28,131 bases of DNA from JAPPHY01 sp034423135 (GTDB lineage: Bacteria; Chloroflexota; Dehalococcoidia; Lucifugimonadales; UBA2985). The position numbers and the translations under genes were made by a program. The notes under the pieces were generated by a model that worked only from the letters and a program-made list of their open reading frames with translations, did no database searches and was not told the DNA's origin. Positions within the stretch are counted from its first letter, which is position 1. Each line of letters begins with the position of its first letter. The DNA is taken from the NCBI GenBank assembly GCA_034423135.1, contig DAOUJC010000003.1, forward strand, positions 1 to 28,131, given 5' to 3'. This document shows positions 1 through 8,099 of this stretch, piece after piece.

Positions 1-75
1 TTATGCCGGCGCCCATAGATGCAGGACCGAACTCTCAAACACAGCCCACCGGATTCAGGGCCTTGACAGAGCAAC

Positions 76-1251
76 TCATTTCATAGATGAGCTTGTCGAA
101 GGGCGTGAGCGGGGCCTCAATGACGGATGGGAAGCGGGCCGCCACGCAGCCGCGATCCGCTCGTGGTGGTACGCGGCGCCGCCCAGCAGCATCTCGCCTG
201 TTATGGCTCGCTTGTGGTACAGGTGCAGGCTCAGCTCCGTGGTGAAGCCGATTGCGCCGTGGCACTGATGTGCCGTCGCGGTCACCCTGCGAGCGGCCTC
301 GGCCGTCCACGCCTGGGCCATCGACACTTCAGGAGCGTCATGACGCCCCTCGGCGACCAGCCACGCGGCCTGCTGCGTCAGGTGGCGCGCTGATTCCACG
401 TCCGCGAGCATGTTGGCGCAGTGGTGCTGCACGGCCTGGAAGCTGCCGATGGGCCGCCCGAACGCCTGCCGCCGCTTGACGTAGTCGACTGTCATGTCCA
501 GCGCGGCCCGCGCCACGCCGACAAGCTCGGCGCACCTGCCTATGCCCTCCCATGCCATGAGCCGCTCCACGAGAGCACCGCCGCAGCTCGCCGCGCCGAG
601 CAGGCTGTGCGCCTGCACACCCCGGAACTCGACCTCGCAGTACCTGTCGACTCCCAGTACCGGCAACGGTGTCACGGTGACGCCGAAGCTCCGCGAGTCA
701 ACCACGAAGAGCGATAGGCCGTTTCCTGGCACGCCCCTGTCGGAGGTCCGGGCCGCTACGATCAGCCAGTCTGCGCCGGCGTGCACGAGTGTCTTGACGC
801 CGTTGAGAACGTAGCCTACCTGCGATGACTCGGCCTGCAGCCGGATGCCATCGACGCCGTGGGTGCCGCCCGGTTCGGCGATGGCCGTGGCCATCTTGAG
901 CTCGCCGGAGGCAATCTGGGGCAGGAGCTTCTCTTTCTGCTCCTCAGTGCCGGAGTCCAGAACGGCAAGGGCGCAAACGGAGGTGGAGAAGAACGGGCCG
1001 GGAAGCAGGCTGCGCCCCATCTCCTCCAGCACAACCGCAAGCTCGGTGAACCCCAGGCCCGCGCCGCCGTAGCTCTGCGCGGTCGTGAGACCCAGCAGTC
1101 CCTTCTCGGCCAGGCTGCGCCACGCTGAGTGCGGCAGTGGGTCGTCCGCGGTTTCCATAGCCTTCAGGAGCGGCTCCGGCCACTCGCGGGCCAGCAGCTC
1201 GCGGACGGCGGAGCGCAGCGATTCCTGCTCGGCGATGAGTCCGTAGTCCAT
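76..1251 (-). CDS. Acyl-CoA dehydrogenase family protein, probable non-catalytic-type subunit
   Basis: A 391-residue flavoprotein of the acyl-CoA dehydrogenase family, whose members oxidise acyl-CoA to 2-enoyl-CoA using FAD and pass electrons to ETF. The N-terminal helical domain (MDYGLIAEQESLRSAVRELL), the GGAGLGFTELAVVLEEMGRS segment, the middle beta domain and the C-terminal helical segment RRQAFGRPIGSFQAVQHHCA are all present, so the length is normal. The C-terminal YEG...EIQ motif that carries the catalytic Glu in classical members is absent; the matching stretch reads LYHKRAITGEMLLGGAAYH. The ATG at 1251 is preferred over upstream in-frame codons because it overlaps the stop of the preceding dehydrogenase in TGATG, which implies translational coupling. 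By analogy with mycobacterial FadE pairs this is probably one subunit of a heteromeric enzyme. The substrate cannot be read from the sequence. Confidence 0.88.
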   Translation of the reverse strand: MDYGLIAEQESLRSAVRELLAREWPEPLLKAMETADDPLPHSAWRSLAEKGLLGLTTAQSYGGAGLGFTELAVVLEEMGRSLLPGPFFSTSVCALAVLDSGTEEQKEKLLPQIASGELKMATAIAEPGGTHGVDGIRLQAESSQVGYVLNGVKTLVHAGADWLIVAARTSDRGVPGNGLSLFVVDSRSFGVTVTPLPVLGVDRYCEVEFRGVQAHSLLGAASCGGALVERLMAWEGIGRCAELVGVARAALDMTVDYVKRRQAFGRPIGSFQAVQHHCANMLADVESARHLTQQAAWLVAEGRHDAPEVSMAQAWTAEAARRVTATAHQCHGAIGFTTELSLHLYHKRAITGEMLLGGAAYHHERIAAAWRPASHPSLRPRSRPSTSSSMK

Positions 1252-2438
1252 CACCGGGGCAGTCCGAGGCCGCGCTGGGCGATGATGTTGCGCTGTATCT
1301 CGGAGGCGCCCTCGTAGATCGTCTCCGAGAGTGAGCTGACGACCGCGTCCGCAATCCTGCCGCGGAGCGGCGCGCGGGAGGCGGCCGGAAGTAGAAGCGC
1401 GTCCGCGCCGAGCGTGCGCAGGGCAACGGCGGCGACGTGCTGCCACGTCTCGCTGGTCATCAGCTTGCTCATGGAGGAGTGGTGCGTGATTGGCAGGCCG
1501 CTGTCCATTCGCCAGGCCACGTTGTAGGCGCCCAGGCGGCTCGCCTCCACCTTCACCGTCGCCTCCGCAAGCTGCTGCCGCACCGACGGGTCGCTCAGGA
1601 GTGAGCGGCCGCCGCTGCGCTCGGACGCCTGCGCGTACTCGATCAGGTCCTCCAGCAGAGCCGCGGCGCGGCCCACGTTCTCGATGCCCGACCGCTCCAG
1701 GTCGAGTGCGCTCATGGCCACCTGCCAGCCCTCGTTGTGGCCGCCCAACAGGTTCTCGACGGGCACCCGTACGTCGTCTAACACAATCTCGTTGAGCATG
1801 CCGTGCCTGCCGTGAGCTTCCTCGATGGGATGCAGGCCGATGCCGGGTGAGCGCATGTCCACCAGGAAGTAGCCGAGATTGTGGTGCCTGTGCTCCTCCG
1901 GGCCGGTTCGGGCCAGCACGTGGGCCCAATCAGCGCGGGCGGAGCCGCCCACGAACTTCTTGAGGCCGTTCAAGACGTAGTGGTCGCCGTCCAGTGTCGC
2001 GGTCGTCGCCATGGAGGCCATGTCGGAGCCTGCGCCCGGCTCGGTGTACGCCTGGCACCAGAACGCGTCAGCGCTCGCGATGGCGGGCAGGTGCATGCGC
2101 TTCTGCTGCTCCGAGCCGAACCGCATGAGCATAGGGCCTATGATGTTGGGGCCGTCGTCGAATGCGATGACCTGGGGCAAGCCACAGTAGGCCATTGCCT
2201 CGACGACTAACGTGTGTGTGACGCGGGATGCTCCGCTGCCGCCGAACTCGGCGGGCCAGTGTATCGTGGTCCACCCGAGACGGGCCAACTCCCGGCGAGC
2301 CTCCGTTACCAGCGGCCAGAGGGCGTCCGTGAATGCGTCGCGCTCGCACCAGCGCAGCTCCTCCGACACGTGGTCACGAATGAAACACTCGACCTCCTGA
2401 CGGAGGGCTAGCTGTTCAGGGGTGAACCGGAAGTCCAA
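1251..2438 (-). CDS. Acyl-CoA dehydrogenase, catalytic-type subunit
   Basis: A full-length (395 aa) acyl-CoA dehydrogenase. It shows the N-terminal helix MDFRFTPEQLALRQEVECF, the flavin/substrate-region motif YTEPGAGSDMASM, and the C-terminal YEGASEIQRNIIAQRGLGLP. The Glu of YEG (about residue 376) is at the family's catalytic-base position. The start is TTG (2438-2436), supported by GGAG about 8 bases upstream and by the MDF(R/K)FTPEQ-type N-terminus usual in the family. It lies 66 bases downstream of a GNAT acetyltransferase and its stop overlaps the start of a second dehydrogenase (TGATG), so the two are probably made in equal amounts. The likely role is in cytoplasmic beta-oxidation-type degradation of a fatty, branched or polycyclic acyl-CoA. 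The exact substrate is unknown. Confidence 0.92.
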   Translation of the reverse strand: MDFRFTPEQLALRQEVECFIRDHVSEELRWCERDAFTDALWPLVTEARRELARLGWTTIHWPAEFGGSGASRVTHTLVVEAMAYCGLPQVIAFDDGPNIIGPMLMRFGSEQQKRMHLPAIASADAFWCQAYTEPGAGSDMASMATTATLDGDHYVLNGLKKFVGGSARADWAHVLARTGPEEHRHHNLGYFLVDMRSPGIGLHPIEEAHGRHGMLNEIVLDDVRVPVENLLGGHNEGWQVAMSALDLERSGIENVGRAAALLEDLIEYAQASERSGGRSLLSDPSVRQQLAEATVKVEASRLGAYNVAWRMDSGLPITHHSSMSKLMTSETWQHVAAVALRTLGADALLLPAASRAPLRGRIADAVVSSLSETIYEGASEIQRNIIAQRGLGLPR

Positions 2439-2504
2439 CGCGAGTGCTCCGTGGCCGGCGGCCGCGCTTGCGGTCGGCGGCGCGGGCGGCTGCTGTGCGG
2501 GGCG

Positions 2505-3086
2505 TTATCCTTCCCACCACGAGGAGCTGTCGGAAAGGGGGATCTCCAGCACAACCAGGTCCTTGTAGCTGCCAAAGTAGTCCCTGATGCGGGCCGGCAG
2601 CGTGGCCACCTTTTCAAACCCCATGCTCTGCGCGACCTCTATGGCGGCGTCCTCGCGGTCCGGCACCAGCTCCATCACCACGCGGTACAGCTCCAGCTCT
2701 GCGGCGATATCAAGCAGCTCTCGCATCAGCCTGCGGCCGATGCCCCTGCCACGAAACTCCGGGTCTACCACGACCCGCAGCTCCCCGATGTGCCTGCGGG
2801 CAAAGACTCGGCTTCTGTGAAGCGTGGCGTCCGCCACCACCCGGTCGCCGACCAAAGCCTCGATGGGTATGACACGCTCCAGGTTGATGTCCTGCGTCCA
2901 GCCGTCGATGACCTCCGGATCGGTCACCGTGTCCTTCAGGTAGTACAGGTCCTCCTCCGGCACACGCTGGAACAGGCTGAGCAGCGCCTCGTTGTCGCCG
3001 ACGGCCAGAGGCCTGATCTCTACCTCCGTGCCGTCGTTGAGGCTGAAGCTCTTGGGGAATCCCTCAAATGCAGGTATCGATGGCAT
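2505..3086 (-). CDS. GNAT family N-acetyltransferase
   Basis: A 193-residue GCN5-related acetyltransferase. The acetyl-CoA pyrophosphate-binding motif appears as VVDPEFRGRGIGRRLMREL around residues 105-125, preceded by the usual beta strand (RRHIGELRVVV) and followed by the helix-strand pair ELELYRVVMELV and the late MGFEKVA motif. The N-terminal part (GTEVEIRPLAVGDNEALLSLF) matches the start of typical GNAT folds. AAGGAGG lies about 6 bases before the ATG. It is first in a co-directional run with the two acyl-CoA dehydrogenases (66-base gap), so it may share their transcript, but nothing visible gives its acceptor (small molecule, amine or protein). Confidence 0.87.
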   Translation of the reverse strand: MPSIPAFEGFPKSFSLNDGTEVEIRPLAVGDNEALLSLFQRVPEEDLYYLKDTVTDPEVIDGWTQDINLERVIPIEALVGDRVVADATLHRSRVFARRHIGELRVVVDPEFRGRGIGRRLMRELLDIAAELELYRVVMELVPDREDAAIEVAQSMGFEKVATLPARIRDYFGSYKDLVVLEIPLSDSSSWWEG

Positions 3087-3242
3087 GACTGCCTCCTTAC
3101 GTTTGGATGGGTTGATGGCCCGCCAGATGCGAGCGGTTTGTACACCTTGATTCTAATACACTCCGGCGCGGGATGATAGACCACCTGCCCGGCCGCCGTC
3201 CGGCTTGCTGAAGCTGCGCAATCTCAGGCACGTGACGGGGGA

Positions 3243-3271
3243 TTGACTACCCTTGCGAATGCCAATACCAT
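3243..3271 (+). promoter_or_regulatory. Probable sigma70-type promoter for the Kelch lipoprotein genes
   Basis: TTGACT (3243-3248) and TACCAT (3266-3271) are separated by exactly 17 bases and point toward the first Kelch lipoprotein, leaving a leader of about 70 bases before its ATG at 3347. The hexamers match the consensus at five and four positions. Identified by eye only. Confidence 0.5.
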
Positions 3272-3346
3272 ATGATGAATCACGGCCGCCCTGCGGCCAT
3301 GGTGTGCTTTGCTTAACGAAATGACAAGAGACTGGAGGTCTCAAGA

Positions 3347-4474
3347 ATGAGACGCTTGCCTATGACTCGATACCTTGCGCTGACGGCGGTAGCGCTCACG
3401 ATGGCCGTCCTGGCCGGCTGCGGAGGCGGCGACCCGGATACCACGGAGGCTCCCAGCATTTCTCAGGGCCGGTGGGCACACACTGCAACTCTTCTTGAGG
3501 ATGGCCGCGTGCTCATTGTGGGTGGGCATGAGAGCGCCTCGCTCAAGCTGGCTTCGGCGGAGATATACGACCCGGCTTCCCAGACCTGGTCGTCCGCGGG
3601 CAATATGTCGGACAAGCGGGGCGAAGGACTCAGCGCCACACTCCTGAGCGACGGCCGCGTCCTCGTGTTCGGTGAGACCGACGAGCCCACCGCTGAGATA
3701 TATGATCCCGCCACCAACCAGTGGACCTTGGTGGGAGAACTGAGTCAGGCAAGAACCGCGGCTTCAGCCACGCTGCTTGCGGACGGCCGAGTGCTGGTGG
3801 CCGGCGGGCTGGACGCTACGAAGGCGGGACGAGAGCAGTTGGATACGGCGGAGATATTCGACCCTGCCACTGGAGAATGGTCACCGGCGGCCAGCACGGG
3901 ACAGGTGCACTCCAACCACAGGGCCATAATGCTTGATGACGGCAAGGTCTTTCTGGTCGGCGGCAATCTGACCGAGATATACGACCCCGAAACTGATACC
4001 TGGACCTCCGCTGGGGCTCCCGACCGCGAGAAGTCCTGGGGCTACACGGCAGACCTGTTGAGTGACGGGAAGGTCTTGGTGACCGGTGGAGTGTTCCTGC
4101 GCGGCGGCTGGCAGGGCATTCCAAGCGCGCCCATCAGGAACGCAGAGATGTACGATTTCTCAGCTGGCGCGTGGGCCAGGGTGTCCGACATGAACGAGCC
4201 TCGCGGCGACCACTCGTCGGCGCTGCTCAATGATGGGAAGGTGCTTGTCATTGCAGGCGCCGAGCTCGAGATGTATGACCCCGGCGCGGACACTTGGACG
4301 CTGGCCGGCAAGCTGATGACTGAACGGGATCTCGACTCCCCCCTCCACACGGCGACATTGTTGAATGACGGCACGGTCCTGATTGTCGGAGGCAAAGGGG
4401 AAGTCGATGAGAGGGCCCGCGGCCTGGCCGCGGTCGAGATCTACGACCCCGCCACATTCGAGGCTTCGGAGTAG
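3347..4474 (+). CDS. Kelch-repeat beta-propeller lipoprotein 1
   Basis: A 375-residue exported lipoprotein. A signal peptide ends in a lipobox (MAVLAGC, Cys25), followed by a Gly/Asp-rich linker. From about residue 40 there are seven repeats of the form (A/S)x-LL-x-DG(R/K)VL-x-x-GG ... (A/T)EIYDPAT-x-x-W, the Kelch/galactose-oxidase-type blade. The last repeat lacks its Trp strand, and an isolated GRW strand sits just before the first repeat, so N- and C-termini probably close the ring together. No catalytic residues of galactose oxidase are recognisable, so binding or scaffolding outside the membrane is more likely than catalysis. GGAGG (3334-3338) sets the ATG at 3347; an internal ATG at 3362 is less likely. 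First of three tandem paralogues. Ligand unknown. Confidence 0.88.
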   Translation: MRRLPMTRYLALTAVALTMAVLAGCGGGDPDTTEAPSISQGRWAHTATLLEDGRVLIVGGHESASLKLASAEIYDPASQTWSSAGNMSDKRGEGLSATLLSDGRVLVFGETDEPTAEIYDPATNQWTLVGELSQARTAASATLLADGRVLVAGGLDATKAGREQLDTAEIFDPATGEWSPAASTGQVHSNHRAIMLDDGKVFLVGGNLTEIYDPETDTWTSAGAPDREKSWGYTADLLSDGKVLVTGGVFLRGGWQGIPSAPIRNAEMYDFSAGAWARVSDMNEPRGDHSSALLNDGKVLVIAGAELEMYDPGADTWTLAGKLMTERDLDSPLHTATLLNDGTVLIVGGKGEVDERARGLAAVEIYDPATFEASE

Positions 4475-4544
4475 CCATCGGCTTCCAGGCATGGATGGCC
4501 TGTCGAGGCAAAGGGCTATTCCATAGAATAGAGTTGCGGTACGG

Positions 4545-4563
4545 CCCTGGAGCTGTGCCAGGG
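4545..4563 (+). promoter_or_regulatory. Hairpin abutting the RBS of Kelch lipoprotein 2
   Basis: CCCTGG (4545-4550) and CCAGGG (4558-4563) form a perfect 6-bp stem with a 7-base loop. The right arm runs into GGGAGGG (4561-4567), the only good Shine-Dalgarno match for the next gene, so the fold would partly mask it. Outer GGCC blocks at 4543 and 4566 could compete. A regulatory role is inference. Confidence 0.3.
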
Positions 4564-4577
4564 AGGGCCAATTGGCA

Positions 4578-5678
4578 ATGAGAAGAACGATTCGGTATCT
4601 CCTGGCAGCGGCCTGCGTGCTCTTGGCAGGCATGGCCGCAGGTTGCGGCGGCGACGAGGGATCGGGCGTGGCTCCCCTGACACAGGGGCGCTGGGGACAT
4701 ACTGCAACCCTGCTGGAGGATGGCCGCGTGCTGGTTGTCGGAGGCCAGTCCACGCCATCCCAGAAGCTGGCCTCGGCCGAGATATTCGATCCGTCTACGG
4801 AGACGTGGTCCGCTGCCGCCTCGATGGCAGAGAAGCGCAGCTCAGGACACAGGGCAGTGTTGCTCCAGGACGGCCGCGTGCTCGCACTGGGCGAGAATGA
4901 CGACGCAACTGCCGAGATATACGATCCCGCCACGGACCAGTGGTCTGCTGCGGGAGTCATGCATCAGGCCAGGACGTGGCCATCTGCCACGCTGCTGGAA
5001 GACGGACGCGTACTAGTGGCCGGCGGCCTGGACGCCACCAAGGCCGGCGAGGAGCAGCTGGACTCCGCTGAGATATTCGATCCGGCTACCGGTGAATGGA
5101 CTGAGACCGCCAGCATGGCGGAGATTCACGCCGGACACGGCGCGGCGTTGCTGCCGGACGGCAAGGTGCTGGTGGCGGGAAGATACATGGGCGAGCTCTT
5201 TGACCCTGCAACCGAATCGTGGTCAAACGCAGGCACGCCCACCAGGGAGCGGTCGCTCGGCGCTACTGCCGACCTTCTGAATGACGGCAGGGTCCTGATA
5301 ACGGGTGGCCGGTACCAGCAAGGCGGGTGGTCCGGTGCAATCGTAGCCGTAAGGACCGTGGAGACCTACAACTCGGCAACCGGCGCGTGGGAAGAGGCTG
5401 CTTCCATGTCCGAGGCCCGCGAGGAACACGCCTCGGTCAAGCTGTCGGATGGCAGGGTTATGGTCATAGGCGAAAGGGCAACGGAGATTTTCGACCCCGC
5501 CACCGGTCAATGGACCGAGTCAGGCAATCTCAGCACGTCTCACGGCACTCTATCTACAGCAACTCTGTTGCAGGATGGCCGCGTGCTCGTGGTGGGCGGA
5601 ATGTCCCAGGAGGGCGACGGAGGCAGAGCCTTGGGTGTCGAAGTTGTGGAGATCTACGACGCGGCAGAGGGCTGGTAG
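4578..5678 (+). CDS. Kelch-repeat beta-propeller lipoprotein 2
   Basis: A second member of the tandem family, 366 residues from the ATG at 4578. The signal peptide is MRRTIRYLLAAACVLLAGMA with lipobox Cys23 (AAGC). Seven Kelch-like units follow, including the family hallmark GGLDATKAG and AEIFDPATGEW in the third blade. A TTG two codons upstream (4572) is an alternative start: GGAGG at 4562-4566 is 5 bases from TTG and 11 from ATG, so the start is uncertain by two residues. The gene begins about 100 bases after the first paralogue and has no clear promoter of its own, so co-transcription is likely. The terminal repeat ends in EGW at the C-terminus. Predicted to be membrane-anchored, with the propeller on the outer face. 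Function unknown. Confidence 0.87.
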   Translation: MRRTIRYLLAAACVLLAGMAAGCGGDEGSGVAPLTQGRWGHTATLLEDGRVLVVGGQSTPSQKLASAEIFDPSTETWSAAASMAEKRSSGHRAVLLQDGRVLALGENDDATAEIYDPATDQWSAAGVMHQARTWPSATLLEDGRVLVAGGLDATKAGEEQLDSAEIFDPATGEWTETASMAEIHAGHGAALLPDGKVLVAGRYMGELFDPATESWSNAGTPTRERSLGATADLLNDGRVLITGGRYQQGGWSGAIVAVRTVETYNSATGAWEEAASMSEAREEHASVKLSDGRVMVIGERATEIFDPATGQWTESGNLSTSHGTLSTATLLQDGRVLVVGGMSQEGDGGRALGVEVVEIYDAAEGW

Positions 5679-5776
5679 CGGCGGGAGATACCCTCCCCGG
5701 GTTTAGGTCTGAACGGACAAGCATCACACAGCTCCCTATGGTCTGCCCGAATGGGTTGACCTCTAGGAGGTACAAG

Positions 5777-6892
5777 ATGGCAACCAGTGCAACCGGAAGA
5801 CTCCTGGCACTTTTGGGGTTGGCGCTCTTGCTGGCCGCCTTCGCAGGTTGCGGTGGAGGTGAGCCTGACGCTATGGAAGCAGCCAGCCTGTCCACAGGAC
5901 GCTGGGGCCACACCGCGACACTACTGGAGGACGGGCGCGTGCTGGTCGTGGGCGGCCAGGAGAGTCCGTCCGGCAAGCTGGCCACAGCCGAGATCTACGA
6001 CCCCGCTGCGGACACGTGGACGTCGGCAGGGAGCATGTCCGTGGAACGCGGGCAAGGACTCAGTGCCACGCGGCTCAGCGATGGCCGGGTGTTGGTAACC
6101 GGCGACAGCGATGAGTCGATCGCGGAGATCTACGACCCCTCCAACGGTCAGTGGTCGCAGGCGGGAATCATGACCGACCCGAGAAACGCCGCCACCTCCA
6201 CTCTTATGGGGGACGGCCGCGTCCTGGTGACCGGCGGTGGGGACGCCACCAAGGCCGGCCAGGACCCGTTTGACTCTGCCGAGATCTTCGACCCGACCAC
6301 CGGCGAGTGGACTGCGGTAGAGAGCATGCAGAACGAGAACTATGCCCACGGCGCCGTGCTGCTGCAGGACGGAAGGATCATGGTAGCCGGAGGCAGCCTT
6401 ACCGAGATCTTTGACCCCGCCACGGGTACGTGGTCCGCTGCCGGTGAACCCCTTCGGGAGCGCACGGGAGGCTACCCAGTCATTCTTCTGGACGATGGAA
6501 AGGTGCTGGTGCCTGGAGGGGAGTTCAAGCAGAGGAGGAGGGCCGGCGCAGATCCCATCAGGAACGTGGAGCTGTACGATCCATCCACGGAGGCATGGAC
6601 GCGCGTCGCCGATATGAACGCGCCCCGCACCCGCCACGCAGCCGCCCTGCTCAACAATGGGAACGTGCTGCTGGTGGCCACCAAGGAACTACAGATGTAC
6701 AACCCCTCAACGGACATGTGGGCCTCGGCTGGCAATCTAGAGCAGGAACGGGGCACATACTATACGGCCACTGTGCTCCAGGACGGAAGGGTTCTGGTGG
6801 TCGGAGGCCAGGAAGAGGACGATGGAGGCAGGTTGAGGGGCGTCTCCGTGGTCGAGATCTACGACCCGGCCAATTTCCAGGAAGAGGGCTAA
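5777..6892 (+). CDS. Kelch-repeat beta-propeller lipoprotein 3
   Basis: The third tandem paralogue, 371 residues. The open frame extends upstream through the end of paralogue 2, but the correct start is the ATG at 5777: TAGGAGG (5764-5770) lies 6 bases before it and it opens directly into a signal peptide (GRLLALLGLALLLAAFAGC, Cys25). Seven DGRVLV-GG/EIYDP-W repeats follow, with GGGDATKAG in blade 3 replacing the GGLDATKAG of the other two. The blade order, insertion positions and a long loop in blade 5 are shared with paralogues 1 and 2, so the set arose by whole-gene duplication, not independent repeat growth. No enzyme motif is seen. The gene ends about 40 bases before a strong palindrome that probably terminates the transcript. 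Confidence 0.88.
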   Translation: MATSATGRLLALLGLALLLAAFAGCGGGEPDAMEAASLSTGRWGHTATLLEDGRVLVVGGQESPSGKLATAEIYDPAADTWTSAGSMSVERGQGLSATRLSDGRVLVTGDSDESIAEIYDPSNGQWSQAGIMTDPRNAATSTLMGDGRVLVTGGGDATKAGQDPFDSAEIFDPTTGEWTAVESMQNENYAHGAVLLQDGRIMVAGGSLTEIFDPATGTWSAAGEPLRERTGGYPVILLDDGKVLVPGGEFKQRRRAGADPIRNVELYDPSTEAWTRVADMNAPRTRHAAALLNNGNVLLVATKELQMYNPSTDMWASAGNLEQERGTYYTATVLQDGRVLVVGGQEEDDGGRLRGVSVVEIYDPANFQEEG

Positions 6893-6931
6893 ACCCCGGC
6901 GTAAGCTGCCAAAACTCTAGATGGTGCGCTA

Positions 6932-6963
6932 AGGAGGGCGAGTCCTACAGGATTCGCCCTCCT
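6932..6963. terminator. Long palindrome between convergent genes, probable bidirectional terminator
   Basis: AGGAGGGCGAGTCCT (6932-6946) and AGGATTCGCCCTCCT (6949-6963) are inverted repeats pairing along 15 positions with one G-T wobble, around a two-base centre. The right arm holds the last codons of the minus-strand FMN dehydrogenase, and its stop (6945-6947) spans the centre. Neither side has a T-run, so it is not a textbook intrinsic terminator. Confidence 0.55.
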
Positions 6964-8054
6964 GGCATGTTGACCCAGGAGCTCATCTCGCTGGGAGCGG
7001 TGACCGCCTCCGCCTGTCTGACGTAGGCGGGGCTGAGCTGGCTCATGGACGTGACGCCCAGCAGCCCCATCGACGTGATGATCTCGTCCTCCAGTATCTC
7101 CAGCGCCCTCACAAGCCCCGCAACGCCGCCGGCCGCCAGCCCCCAGCACTGGAGCTTGCCGACCGCCGTTGCCGTGGCCCCGAGCGCGATGGCCTTCATA
7201 ACGTCGCTGCCCCGCTGGATGCCGCCGTCCAGGACTATCTCGGCCTTGCCTCCTACCGCCTCCACCACCTCCGGCAGCACGTCCATCGTCGCCAGCCCGT
7301 GGTCGAGCTGGCGGCCGCCGTGGTTGGAGACCCAGATCACCTCGATGCCGCGTTCCACGGCCATCGCCGCGTCCTCCGCCGTGCCAATGCCCTTGAGAAC
7401 GAGCGGCAGGTCCCACACGTCCCTGATCCTGTCGATGGTCTCCCAGGTAGTCCTGGACGCGTGGCCTCCCTCTCTGGCGGTCACCTGGTGCCTGCTGGGC
7501 GAGGCGGTGCCAAGGAAGTCGGCCCTGGGTGTCCACCGGGCCAGCAGCGTCCTGTCCCTGCGGCTGGGCCGGGCCGTGTCCACGGTGATGCACAGCGCCG
7601 CGTAGCCGGCGGCCCGAACCCTGCCAATCATCTCCTTGATCCAGTCCCAATCGCCGTGCAGGTATAGCTGGTACACCTTCGGGTTGTCCGCGGTGGCGGC
7701 TATCTCCTCTAGGCTCGGCTCCGTGACGGAGCTGATGACGTCCACAATCCCGAACTCGTCGGCGCCCTTGGTGGCCGCGGCGCCGCCCTCCGCGAAGAAA
7801 ACCTGTTGCGAACCGATGGGCGCAAGCACAACCGGGATGCGCAGGTCGTGGCCGAGGAGGCTTGCGGACGTGTCGATGTTGGACACGTCGACCAGCACTC
7901 GGGGGCGGAAGGCCAGCCGGTCGAAGGCGTGGCGGTTTCGCCGCAGGGTGGTCTCAGACTCCGAGCCGCCGGACAGGTAGCCCCACGTTCCCTGGTTCAG
8001 GTTGTGCCTGGCCGCCTGTATTATCTCCTGTGTGGTCACGAAATCGATCGCCAT
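6945..8054 (-). CDS. FMN-dependent 2-hydroxyacid dehydrogenase/oxidase
   Basis: A 369-residue member of the glycolate oxidase / L-lactate dehydrogenase / mandelate dehydrogenase family, a TIM-barrel that oxidises an (S)-2-hydroxyacid to the 2-oxoacid using FMN. Landmarks are YLSGGSESETTLRRNRHAFD near residue 25, VVLAPIG for FMN binding, ITVD mid-barrel, SNHGGRQLD with the catalytic His at about residue 245, and the phosphate-binding DGGIQRGSDVMKAIALGA. All expected active-site segments are intact and the length is normal. AAGGAGG precedes the ATG by 7 bases. It is the second gene after a ThDP enzyme (45-base gap), suggesting that its 2-oxoacid product feeds that enzyme, as in the mandelate pathway. 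The membrane-anchoring insert of true mandelate dehydrogenases is not apparent. Substrate undetermined. Confidence 0.92.
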   Translation of the reverse strand: MAIDFVTTQEIIQAARHNLNQGTWGYLSGGSESETTLRRNRHAFDRLAFRPRVLVDVSNIDTSASLLGHDLRIPVVLAPIGSQQVFFAEGGAAATKGADEFGIVDVISSVTEPSLEEIAATADNPKVYQLYLHGDWDWIKEMIGRVRAAGYAALCITVDTARPSRRDRTLLARWTPRADFLGTASPSRHQVTAREGGHASRTTWETIDRIRDVWDLPLVLKGIGTAEDAAMAVERGIEVIWVSNHGGRQLDHGLATMDVLPEVVEAVGGKAEIVLDGGIQRGSDVMKAIALGATATAVGKLQCWGLAAGGVAGLVRALEILEDEIITSMGLLGVTSMSQLSPAYVRQAEAVTAPSEMSSWVNMPGGRIL

Positions 8055-8099
8055 CGTACGCCTCCTTGTGCGCCGCTGCGGAATCGGTTGGGTAGCAAC

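Noticed and set aside
1..75. Possible gene end at the left edge
   Set aside because: The minus frame ending at the first TAA is closed by another stop within 60 bases, and no plus-strand frame shows a recognisable protein end.
1252..1929. N-terminal extension of the distal acyl-CoA dehydrogenase up to 617 residues
   Set aside because: The extra part is the neighbouring dehydrogenase read in the wrong frame (Arg/Gly/Pro-rich). The ATG at 1251 in TGATG gives a normal family length.
3150..3155. TAGAAT -10-like hexamer on the minus strand before the GNAT gene
   Set aside because: No acceptable -35 at 16-18 bases and no extended -10, so not listed as a promoter.
5327..5776. Upstream extension of the third Kelch lipoprotein
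   Set aside because: The extension overlaps paralogue 2 out of frame, and a signal peptide with a good RBS starts at 5777.
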